Shown piece by piece: positions 1 to 5,813 of a DNA stretch of 8,621 bases; position 1 is the stretch's first letter; each line of letters starts with the position of its first letter. The DNA comes from an uncultured euryarchaeote (GTDB lineage: Archaea; Thermoplasmatota; Poseidoniia; Poseidoniales; Thalassarchaeaceae). The position numbers and the translations under genes are program-made. The DNA lies in the NCBI GenBank assembly GCA_937897085.1, contig CALCOR010000209.1, forward strand, positions 1-8,621, in the 5' to 3' direction. Below the pieces are notes generated by a model, which was not told the origin of the DNA, did not search any database, and was given only the letters and a program-made list of their open reading frames with translations.

Positions 1-2
1 AC

Positions 3-1607
3 CTGAGAGCTGCTCGTGAGCGGACGAACAAGACCCTGCTCTCGATCACGCTGTTAATCGGTGTCATTCTCGTCTATGCCACCATCATGTCCGGTGACTT
101 CTTCATGCTCATCTTCAGCATCCTGCTGCTCGGTTTCGCCTACATGTTCCTGCGCAACCGGCTTACCTCCGGGGATGACGCTCGTATCCCGAAACTGCTC
201 GTCAAACACGATCGCAATGACATGCCTCCGTTCGAGGATGCGACTGGCACGCTCGCCGGCAGCCTGCTCGGTGACGTGCGCCACGATCCGTTCCAATCCG
301 GCGGCATGGAGACGCCGGCGCATGAGAGAGTCGAGGCGGGAGCGATTCACAAGGCGAACGGCGGTGTGCTGTTCATCGACGAGATCAACCTGCTGCGACT
401 GCATGAGCAACAGGCGTTGCTGACCGCCATGCAGGAGAAGGAGTTCTCCATCTCAGGGCGCTCCGAGCGCTCAAGCGGCGCGCTGACCAAGACAGAGCCC
501 GTTCCGTGCGACTTCATCCTCGTGGCTGCGGGCAACCTCGACGCGTTGCAGGGGATGCACCCGGCGCTGAGGAGCCGCATCCGCGGCTACGGATACGAGG
601 TCTACGTCAACTCGGTCATGCCCGACACCAGCCGCAACCGCCGCCGACTCATCCGCTTCGTCGCCCAAGAGGTGAAGAATGAACTCGGGAAGAAGTCGGG
701 CAACCCGATTCCGCATTTCGACAAGTCGGGCATCGGCGTCATCCTGCGCGAGTCGCAGCGCCGCGCCGGTCGCAGAGGCAAGTTGACGCTGCGCCTACGC
801 GAACTCGGTGGCCTCGTGCGCGTGGCGGGCGACCTCGCCTGCGAGGAGGGTTCTAATCTCACATCAGCGCGACACGTGCTCGCTGCTCGGCGCATCGCTC
901 GGCCGTTGGAGCAGCAGGTGGCGGACCGCATGATCGAGCGTCGGGCCGACTACTCGCTGCTCGTTAACAGCGGAGAGCGGGTCGGGCGGGTCAATGGCCT
1001 GGCTGTGCTCGGATCCGACTCCGGCATGTCGGACTTCAGCGGAGTCATGCTCCCGGTAGAGGCGCTGGTGACCCCGTCGCACAAGACGGGCGGCTCCGTC
1101 TACGCCACCGGAGGGCTGTCGGACATGGCCAAGGAATCGGTGACCAACGTCACTGCGCTCATCAAGAAACTGACCGGCAAGGACGTCTCCGATTACGACA
1201 TTCACATCCAGTTCGTCGACACTCATGGGGTCGACGGAGATTCTGCAAGCATCACCATCGCTACCGCGGTCATCTCGGCGCTGGAAGATGTGCCCATCGA
1301 CCAGAACCTGGCGATGACCGGCTCGCTGTCGGTCCGTGGCGAGGTACTGCCGATAGGTGGCGTCACAGCCAAGATCGAGGCCGCCGCCAAGAGTGGAATA
1401 GGCCGCGTGATCATCCCGACTGCCAACATGAAGGACGTGCTCATCGATGACGAGTACAAGGACATAATCGAGGTCATCCCGGTCAGAAACCTGACCGATG
1501 TTCTCGATGCCTCGCTGGTCGCCAGCGAGCGCAAGGTGTCACTCGTCGAGCGGCTCGGCGACATCGTCGGCAGCCTCACCTCCGACCCGACCACACGGCC
1601 GGCCTGA
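3..1607 (+). CDS. lonB: Archaeal LonB-type membrane-anchored ATP-dependent protease, 5' partial
   Basis: This is an ATP-dependent serine protease that degrades misfolded and regulatory proteins at the inner face of the membrane. The frame is open from the left edge, so the start, N-terminus and Walker A lie outside. Two hydrophobic helices (about nt 36-92 and 99-152) form a hairpin, matching the membrane insertion that archaeal LonB carries between Walker A and Walker B. The ATG at 87 lies inside that hairpin and cannot be the real start. Then come Walker B (GGVLFIDEIN, about nt 360-389), a sensor-1 region (AAGN, about nt 525-536) and an arginine-rich finger segment (ALRSRIRG). The C-terminal half is a Lon protease domain: catalytic Ser in DGDSAS (codon 1242-1244) and catalytic Lys in GGVTAKIEAA (codon 1371-1373). 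Both residues of the Ser-Lys dyad are intact. The asparaginase-like gene follows on the same strand after 82 bp. Family assignment is firm. Confidence 0.96.
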   Translation: MRAARERTNKTLLSITLLIGVILVYATIMSGDFFMLIFSILLLGFAYMFLRNRLTSGDDARIPKLLVKHDRNDMPPFEDATGTLAGSLLGDVRHDPFQSGGMETPAHERVEAGAIHKANGGVLFIDEINLLRLHEQQALLTAMQEKEFSISGRSERSSGALTKTEPVPCDFILVAAGNLDALQGMHPALRSRIRGYGYEVYVNSVMPDTSRNRRRLIRFVAQEVKNELGKKSGNPIPHFDKSGIGVILRESQRRAGRRGKLTLRLRELGGLVRVAGDLACEEGSNLTSARHVLAARRIARPLEQQVADRMIERRADYSLLVNSGERVGRVNGLAVLGSDSGMSDFSGVMLPVEALVTPSHKTGGSVYATGGLSDMAKESVTNVTALIKKLTGKDVSDYDIHIQFVDTHGVDGDSASITIATAVISALEDVPIDQNLAMTGSLSVRGEVLPIGGVTAKIEAAAKSGIGRVIIPTANMKDVLIDDEYKDIIEVIPVRNLTDVLDASLVASERKVSLVERLGDIVGSLTSDPTTRPA

Positions 1608-1689
1608 CGGCCGCAAGGCACGGATTCACGTGCGTCTGCGAGCCGAGAACCTGAAGGCAGGGACGGTTTGCTCGCCTTGAGGGTGAAAG

Positions 1690-2466
1690 ATGGTGGAGCC
1701 GGCGATTGTCTGTCATGGCGGTGCCGGACATGGTGCACGCGACCAGCCAGGTGTTGACCTCGCCTGTGAGGCCGCATGGGACGTGCTCACCTCAGGAGGG
1801 ACGGCTCTCCAAGCGGTGTTGGATGCGGTGATGATCATGGAGAATGATCCACGACTCAATGCTGGGACGGGCGGACGGGTACGCGATGATGGCAGCGTGC
1901 AACTCGACGCCGCGGTTGCCACCAGCGATGGCCGGCTCGGTATGGTGATGGCCATCGAGGAGACTCCGAATCCAGTACTCGTGGCGGCAGAATTGCTTGA
2001 CGAGCCGTTTCACGCGCTCGCGGGCGAGGGCGCGCGCACATGGGCGGATAGCAGGGGTATCGAGCGTTCACCAGTGGTCGGTTCACCTCGCCCAGTCGCC
2101 ACTGACACGGTCGGAGCCATAGCGCGTGAGGGAAGCGGTGCATTGGCAGTGGCGTCTTCGACAGGCGGCTGTACTGGCAGACCGGCCGGCAGGGTGGGCG
2201 ACACTCCACTGTGGGGATCCGGCCTGTGGTGCGATGCGAACATCGGTGTCGCCGCGACAGGAATCGGCGAGTCGATCATCGAGGAACTGATCTCGTACCG
2301 AGTCGCCGCGGAACATCAACGGAACGGCGGTGACCTCGTTGCCGCGCTCAACTGGGGAATCGAACAGTTCTCCCCTGTGATCCAGGTGGGACTGATCTCC
2401 TTGGATGCTGCTGGTACTGGCCAAGGGTTGGCGAACACGGGCATGCCGTGGGCCGCGCGACCTTGA
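1690..2466 (+). CDS. Isoaspartyl peptidase / L-asparaginase family Ntn-hydrolase
   Basis: This is a 258-residue member of the plant-type asparaginase (Ntn-hydrolase) family, cytoplasmic enzymes that hydrolyse isoaspartyl dipeptides and/or L-asparagine. The proenzyme is known to cleave itself before a threonine, which becomes the nucleophile. Visible are the N-terminal CHGGAG (residues 8-13), LNAGTGG (56-62), the cleavage and nucleophile site ATDTVGAIA with Thr140, STGG (157-160, second active-site Thr158), RVGD (168-171, the substrate-carboxylate Arg of the family) and ATGIGE (Thr190). Predicted chains are residues 1-139 and 140-258. The protein is somewhat shorter than the usual 300 or so residues, mostly in the linker before the cleavage site, but no catalytic element is missing. 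GGGTGA at 1681-1686 is a Shine-Dalgarno match just upstream and supports the ATG. It may be co-transcribed with lonB, linking isoaspartyl-peptide clean-up to proteolysis; that link is inference. Asparaginase versus isoaspartyl peptidase cannot be decided from sequence. Confidence 0.93.
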   Translation: MVEPAIVCHGGAGHGARDQPGVDLACEAAWDVLTSGGTALQAVLDAVMIMENDPRLNAGTGGRVRDDGSVQLDAAVATSDGRLGMVMAIEETPNPVLVAAELLDEPFHALAGEGARTWADSRGIERSPVVGSPRPVATDTVGAIAREGSGALAVASSTGGCTGRPAGRVGDTPLWGSGLWCDANIGVAATGIGESIIEELISYRVAAEHQRNGGDLVAALNWGIEQFSPVIQVGLISLDAAGTGQGLANTGMPWAARP

Positions 2467-2467
2467 A

Positions 2468-3463
2468 TCAAGTCAATCCGAGCGCTGTCAACAGCAGCCC
2501 CACAGGGTCGCCGAACAGTAACAGAGGAACCGTCCCGAGCAGCAGGAAGACGAGGAACGGATACTTCTCTGTGACCCACGCCTTATCGGCACCCACCCCG
2601 GCGAGTTCCTCCAGCACCCTGTCCACATCGTTCTCCGCCCTGCCGCCACGCTGTGGACGCGTTCTACTGACTACCGCCCGCTCGCCGTCGGGTGTCTCCA
2701 TCACCTCGTCGAGCAGCCATACATGCTGGTTTGGAATCTGCTCCAACTTCATCCGGCGGGCGTGCCAAGCCATGCGTAGGTTGCCAGCATCACCTGCTCG
2801 GAGGTTTCCGATGAACACCCATAGGGGCAGTACGAGGAAGGCAACCGCTCCCCAGATGAGCAGTGAGAGAGCGGGTGGTGTGATTCCCGCGGGGGTGAAA
2901 TGGACTGCACTCCACCAAGGCAGGCAGAGAGCAACGAACATCATCCCCTTCACGTCGGCGCCGCCGTGTAGCAGACGCATGTGATAGGCGAGTTCGAAGA
3001 ACAGCAGCACGAGTCCTAGCAGCAGCACCCTGCCCCACGCCCACGCCGCCTCCGTCTTCTCGAAGTCATACAGTGGGGCGACTCCGGAACGCACGTCCAG
3101 CAGGTCGAGAAGGACCGTGCCGTGGGTGAACGCGCCTGCGGCGAGGCCGATTCCACCTACCACGTACCAGATGGCGACCATCCAGTCCACCAGAGAGCCA
3201 GAGGAAAGGTCAGCGAGCGTAGGCCTGCCAATCACCGTGGTCGACGCGTAGGCGACCATGGCTGAGACGGACAGCCAGATGGTCCAATCAGCCTGAGTGA
3301 CCCACAGTTCGAGGCAGAGGATGAACAGGGCAGGTTTGGCCCAAGTGATCCACCAGTCGTTGGGAACACGCCGCGTCTTGAGGTCGAGATAGGCTGCGCC
3401 AGAGAGGCAACAGAGCAGCGTCAGCAGTCGGCTGGCCGCGATAATCTGCTCAGGTGTCAGCAT
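2468..3463 (-). CDS. flaK: FlaK/PibD-like archaeal prepilin (preflagellin) peptidase, A24 aspartyl family
   Basis: This polytopic membrane protease cuts class III signal peptides from archaellins and type IV pilin-like proteins. With the ATG at 3463 it has 331 residues. The two catalytic aspartates are in YLDLKTRRVPND (Asp27) and GGADVKGM (Asp170), the latter being the GxGD-type motif in the archaeal GGADVK form. Several hydrophobic segments surround them. A soluble stretch (about residues 228-300) precedes AWVTEKYPFLVF and a last membrane segment, as in the FlaK C-terminal domain. The protein is longer than methanogen FlaK (about 230 residues), mainly in loops and the soluble part. An in-frame ATG at 3526 would add 21 residues, but the TATA-like element at 3490-3500 lies inside that extension, so I chose 3463, probably with a very short leader. 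No pilin or archaellum gene is in view, so its substrates are unknown. It is divergent from the UPF0147 gene and convergent, one base apart, with the asparaginase-like gene. Confidence 0.88.
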   Translation of the reverse strand: MLTPEQIIAASRLLTLLCCLSGAAYLDLKTRRVPNDWWITWAKPALFILCLELWVTQADWTIWLSVSAMVAYASTTVIGRPTLADLSSGSLVDWMVAIWYVVGGIGLAAGAFTHGTVLLDLLDVRSGVAPLYDFEKTEAAWAWGRVLLLGLVLLFFELAYHMRLLHGGADVKGMMFVALCLPWWSAVHFTPAGITPPALSLLIWGAVAFLVLPLWVFIGNLRAGDAGNLRMAWHARRMKLEQIPNQHVWLLDEVMETPDGERAVVSRTRPQRGGRAENDVDRVLEELAGVGADKAWVTEKYPFLVFLLLGTVPLLLFGDPVGLLLTALGLT

Positions 3464-3489
3464 GTCTGTCGGGCCTGCCACCGGGAACG

Positions 3490-3500
3490 CCCATAAATGA
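3490..3500. promoter_or_regulatory. TATA-like element in the flaK/UPF0147 divergent region
   Basis: CCATAAATGA is the only clear A/T-rich block between the two divergent starts. On the minus strand it reads ATTTATGG about 32 bp before the flaK ATG at 3463, placing the predicted transcript start a few bases before the ATG. On the plus strand it is about 53 bp before the UPF0147 ATG, giving a leader of about 25-30 nt that contains a Shine-Dalgarno-like sequence. It may serve one or both directions. The BRE flanks are not convincing on either side. Confidence 0.45.
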
Positions 3501-3533
3501 GGCGTGGTTCGCAAGGGTGCTACCATGCAGTCA

Positions 3534-3540
3534 GGGGGAC
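3534..3540 (+). promoter_or_regulatory. Shine-Dalgarno-like site for the UPF0147 gene
   Basis: GGGGGAC ends 7 nt before the ATG at 3548. It favours this start over the in-frame ATG at 3497, which lies within the TATA-like element and would add 17 residues unlike the family. Confidence 0.5.
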
Positions 3541-3547
3541 AACACCG

Positions 3548-3817
3548 ATGGACATCGAGGAGCGGTTGGAGCAGATTTCAGGTGTCATCCTGCAGTTAGA
3601 CGACTCCAAGGTTCCACGTAACATCCGGAAGGGAGCACGCGACGTTGTCGATGACTGGCTGCTCAACAAGGTCAAGGAGATGGACATCCGCATCGCCATG
3701 ACCCAGAACCGCCTAGAGGAGCTCTACGAGGACCCGAACATCCCTGTGGAGTTCGGCACGCTGATTCTGCAGATCAACATCGCTCTGGAGAAATTGCTCA
3801 CTGAATCGAATGGATGA
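3548..3817 (+). CDS. UPF0147 family protein
   Basis: This is a small helical protein of 89 residues belonging to UPF0147, a family widespread in archaea with no experimentally assigned role that I know of. The family signatures are VPRNIRKGARD (residues 22-32) and EDPNIPVEFGTLI (about 61-73), with charged amphipathic helices between them. Length fits the family (roughly 85-95). The start is set by the MDIEERLEQI N-terminus and the G-rich site seven bases upstream. No signal peptide, membrane segment or cysteine is present, so it is probably cytosolic. It is transcribed divergently from flaK, and its stop codon overlaps a possible small ORF beginning at 3810. Family recognition is good; function is unknown. 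Confidence 0.88.
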   Translation: MDIEERLEQISGVILQLDDSKVPRNIRKGARDVVDDWLLNKVKEMDIRIAMTQNRLEELYEDPNIPVEFGTLILQINIALEKLLTESNG

Positions 3818-3908
3818 CTCCGGCACTAGGGGGGCACCTGACTCGCTGGTGATCTACCTCTACCCCGATTCGTTCACTTTCAGTCCGCACTCCCCTCTCC
3901 GTGCGTAA
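3810..3908 (+). CDS. Possible 32-codon small ORF, or displaced N-terminus of the next gene
   Basis: This ATG-initiated ORF overlaps the last 8 nt of the UPF0147 gene (ATGGATGA), an arrangement common in translationally coupled genes. It encodes MDDSGTRGAPDSLVIYLYPD and a short tail, ending at TAA 3906-3908. The LVIYLYPD segment looks like a beta strand, and the third codon positions are mostly G or C, like the neighbours. The downstream propeller-like protein lies in another frame and starts with a poor initiation context. The ORF may therefore be that protein's true N-terminus, cut off by a frameshift (natural or a sequencing error), or an independent microprotein, or chance. No family is recognised. 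Confidence 0.3.
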   Translation: MDDSGTRGAPDSLVIYLYPDSFTFSPHSPLRA

Positions 3909-3940
3909 ACCAATTGGGGCGTACGCGAGCCTCTCCGCCC

Positions 3941-4480
3941 ATGCCGTCGAACGTCATCCGGAGCGTCGTGACCCCTGAAGGAATCATCACAGCACACGCC
4001 CGCAGGCTGGTGGTGTTCACTCCGAACCGTGGGGCTGCGCGCCAGATCGTGCTACCTGCGGCTGCTACCTCTATGCTGGCGCTGGTCGGTCCCCAGCAGC
4101 GTGCCAACCGTCTTCTCGTAGGTGATCGGTGCGGCGCACTGCATGTGCTGATGCTGCCGCAGATGGATCTGCTCAGCACGCACCAACTCGGCGATGTGCC
4201 AGTCACTGCCTTGGAATCGCAGTCCAAGGATGATTCACTGCGCCTGGTTGTCGGCCTGCAGGATGGGCGAGTGCTGGCGGTGGGCGATGACATTCCTGGA
4301 GGAGTGTTGCCACTGTTCCGTGTCGATGGGCCGGTGTCTCTCATTCGTTGTGTGGACGAACAGTTGCACGTGAACTGCGGCTGGGAGCGGCACATACGTC
4401 ACTGGAACGGAGACCATGTGTCCAGTTCACGTCCACACCGGCAACTGAGTCTCACTGAGGCCACTCCGGCTCCGGGGTGA
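3941..4480 (+). CDS. Short beta-propeller-like (WD/PQQ-like) hypothetical protein
   Basis: This protein of 179 residues (from ATG 3941) is not matched to a named family. It contains repeated strand-rich units that resemble propeller blades: GIITAHARRLVVFTP, RLLVGDRCGALHVLMLP, RLVVGLQDGRVLAVGD and LHVNCGWERHIRHWNG. These alternate hydrophobic strands with G/D turns at about 40-60 residue spacing. Only about three or four blades are present, fewer than a closed 6-8-blade propeller, so the protein may be truncated at the N-terminus or assemble as an oligomer. No signal peptide or membrane segment is visible. A TTG at 3914 would add nine residues; neither start has a clear ribosome site, and the upstream ORF at 3810-3908 may be its missing beginning. 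The 3' end overlaps the convergent metallo-beta-lactamase gene by 29 nt. It is real coding DNA by length and codon use; its role is unknown. Confidence 0.65.
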   Translation: MPSNVIRSVVTPEGIITAHARRLVVFTPNRGAARQIVLPAAATSMLALVGPQQRANRLLVGDRCGALHVLMLPQMDLLSTHQLGDVPVTALESQSKDDSLRLVVGLQDGRVLAVGDDIPGGVLPLFRVDGPVSLIRCVDEQLHVNCGWERHIRHWNGDHVSSSRPHRQLSLTEATPAPG

Positions 4481-5195
4481 GCCAACTGCACGTCGGGTGC
4501 GGCCGCGGCCAACTAGCGGGTCGCCTCCCCTCATTCTCCATGCACGCAGCGAGAAAGTCACGATGCCGCTCGAGTTCCGTCCTCACCTGCTCCTCACCCT
4601 GCAGCCATTCCCCATGGCCACAGACAATCGATTCGAGGTTGAGTTCGAGCACTGCCTCGATGCTGGCATGCAGGTCGGGCAGACAACCGGTCGGAAGGTC
4701 CCAGCGAGCGGGGTGCGCGGGTTTCGGCAGCAGGTCGCCAGCGACGAGCACTCCGCGATCCGCCATCCAGTAACCAACCGAATCGCTCGTGTGTCCCGGC
4801 AGGTGCAGGACCGTGATGACCACTCCGCCCAAGTCGAACCGCTCGGATTCCTCGAGCGGTATGACCTCGGTCACTGGCATGTCGGAGTTGAAGCGACTCG
4901 CCCAGGTGGTGAGCAGGTCTCCGCCTTCGAGCGCTCCTGCACCCTCCGGGTGGATGCGCACGGGAACATCCCAGTTCTCCGCCAGGTGCTTCGCTGCGCC
5001 TGCTGTGTCGAAATGGCGGTGTGTCAGTAGAATCGCGTTCACAGCAGGCATTCCTTCCAGCGCCGCCTCGAGACGTTCGCGCACGTTCAGTTGGTACCAA
5101 CTCGTGCCAGGATCGACGACCACGCTGGCGTCGTCACCGGAGATGACCACGCAGGATGAATCGTGATGGATGCTCGGGAGCCTCAGGAGTCGCAT
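4452..5195 (-). CDS. Metallo-beta-lactamase-fold hydrolase (glyoxalase II/LACTB2-like)
   Basis: This 247-residue cytosolic protein has the metallo-beta-lactamase fold. Motifs in order are VVVDPG (Asp28), THRHFDTAG (His59, His61, Asp63), LPGHTSDSVGYW (His135), VAGDLLP (Asp154) and VCGHGEW (His194). The spacing is that of single-domain hydrolases such as glyoxalase II and LACTB2-like nucleases/thioesterases. The residue after Asp63, normally a histidine ligating the second metal (HxHxDH), is Thr64, so metal site 2 lacks one usual ligand. A helical region rich in Glu and Arg (about 199-224) and a Pro/Trp-rich tail end the protein. The ATG at 5195 is the only in-frame start after a stop twelve codons upstream. 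It is divergent from L40e across 142 bp and overlaps the convergent propeller-like gene by 29 nt. The fold is certain; the substrate cannot be inferred. Confidence 0.9.
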   Translation of the reverse strand: MRLLRLPSIHHDSSCVVISGDDASVVVDPGTSWYQLNVRERLEAALEGMPAVNAILLTHRHFDTAGAAKHLAENWDVPVRIHPEGAGALEGGDLLTTWASRFNSDMPVTEVIPLEESERFDLGGVVITVLHLPGHTSDSVGYWMADRGVLVAGDLLPKPAHPARWDLPTGCLPDLHASIEAVLELNLESIVCGHGEWLQGEEQVRTELERHRDFLAACMENEGRRPASWPRPHPTCSWLTPEPEWPQ

Positions 5196-5307
5196 GCTGC
5201 CCGAACGGTGGGTTGCACTCGGAGGCCATCACTGTTGCCACCGCCCTCATGCGTGCGTGGCTAGCCTGTCAGTGGCTCAGTCCTACAGTCACGTTCTGTG
5301 TGAGCCG

Positions 5308-5317
5308 CTTAAATAGA
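5308..5317 (+). promoter_or_regulatory. TATA box for rpl40e
   Basis: CTTAAATAGA is close to the archaeal TATA consensus and is the strongest such match in the 142-bp gap between the MBL and L40e genes. Its centre is about 26 bp before the L40e ATG, so the predicted transcription start falls at or beside the start codon. The reverse strand also reads TATTTAAG, but that is over 100 bp from the MBL start. Confidence 0.7.
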
Positions 5318-5337
5318 GGCAGCAGGTCGGCGGCTCG

Positions 5338-5484
5338 ATGGCCCGATTCCCTGAGGCTGAAGCGCGTCTTCTGGAGAAGCGCATCTGCATGAAGTGCAAT
5401 GCCCGCAACGCGATTAAGGCTACACGCTGCCGCAGGTGCGGATACAAGGGACTGCGCCCGAAATCCAAGGAACGACGCGTCTGA
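5338..5484 (+). CDS. rpl40e: Large-subunit ribosomal protein L40e
   Basis: This 48-residue, strongly basic zinc-ribbon protein is part of the archaeal/eukaryotic 50S/60S subunit. In archaea it stands alone; in eukaryotes it is made as a ubiquitin fusion. The sequence begins [20 protein letters not shown], with four cysteines at 17, 20, 31 and 34 (CMKC-x10-CRRC), and ends in a Lys/Arg-rich tail ([11 protein letters not shown]). Length matches archaeal L40e (about 50). There is no Shine-Dalgarno sequence; the TATA box at 5308-5317 sits about 26 bp upstream, so the mRNA is probably leaderless. It is convergent, 10 bp apart, with the C2CH protein gene. Confidence 0.93.
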   Translation: MARFPEAEARLLEKRICMKCNARNAIKATRCRRCGYKGLRPKSKERRV

Positions 5485-5494
5485 GTGAAAACGG

Positions 5495-5776
5495 TCACCA
5501 GTAATCGCGGTCGTGGTCGTCGGTGCGCTCCTTCTTCCACTCCTTGTAGTGCGTCCTGCAGACCCTGATTCTGCCCTTGCCCACATTCAGCCCGCTCCAG
5601 ACTTCGCCGGCGCTGTCACGGGAGATCGCCCTACCTCCAAGAGACTTGTCGGCGAAATTCTTGCAACTGGGAATCTGACATTCCTGTTCACCCTCTATCG
5701 GCTTCCCTGGTTCCCGTTTCTTGGGCCGTGGCCCCTTGGGCTTGGGTAGTCGCCTCCGCTTGGGTCGGTTGCTCAT
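5495..5776 (-). CDS. Small basic C2CH zinc-binding protein, conserved hypothetical
   Basis: This 93-residue protein has two parts. Residues 1-30 are rich in Lys, Arg and Pro with a likely disordered, nucleic-acid-binding character (RPKRRRLPKPKGPRPKKR). The rest carries CQIPSC (Cys33, Cys38) and VCRTHYKEWKKE (Cys73, His76), a C-x4-C...C-x2-H set expected to bind one zinc. The tail is acidic (TDDHDRDYW). Compact basic zinc proteins like this are often ribosome- or nucleic-acid-associated; that is inference, and I cannot name a family. The ATG is supported by GGGGTGA nine bases upstream. The gene starts 37 bp after the purA stop on the same strand and is probably co-transcribed with it; its end lies 10 bp from that of L40e. 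Confidence 0.75.
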   Translation of the reverse strand: MSNRPKRRRLPKPKGPRPKKREPGKPIEGEQECQIPSCKNFADKSLGGRAISRDSAGEVWSGLNVGKGRIRVCRTHYKEWKKERTDDHDRDYW

Positions 5777-5785
5777 GTTTCTGAC

Positions 5786-5792
5786 TCACCCC
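5786..5792 (-). promoter_or_regulatory. Shine-Dalgarno site for the C2CH protein gene
   Basis: On the minus strand GGGGTGA lies 9 nt before the ATG at 5776, within the 37-bp gap after purA. It fits the archaeal anti-SD (GGTGA core) and supports translation of this gene from a purA transcript. Confidence 0.65.
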
Positions 5793-5813
5793 GGTGGTTC
5801 ATCACCCTGACGC

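Noticed and set aside
87..92. ATG 87 as the start of lonB
   Set aside because: The frame is open to the window edge and this ATG lies within the transmembrane hairpin, downstream of the expected Walker A region.
864..1777. Long minus-strand ORFs opposite lonB
   Set aside because: These are antisense open frames caused by GC-rich codon bias over a well-supported Lon protease domain.
3497..3547. 17-residue N-terminal extension of the UPF0147 protein
   Set aside because: Its ATG falls inside the TATA-like element, the residues do not match the family, and a Shine-Dalgarno-like sequence precedes ATG 3548.
4497..5030. 177-residue plus-strand ORF opposite the MBL gene
   Set aside because: It is an antisense shadow of a gene with all MBL motifs, with no recognisable domain of its own.
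5156..5392. 78-residue plus-strand ORF over the MBL start and L40e
   Set aside because: It runs through the divergent promoter region and L40e in another frame; L40e has clear family motifs and this one has none.
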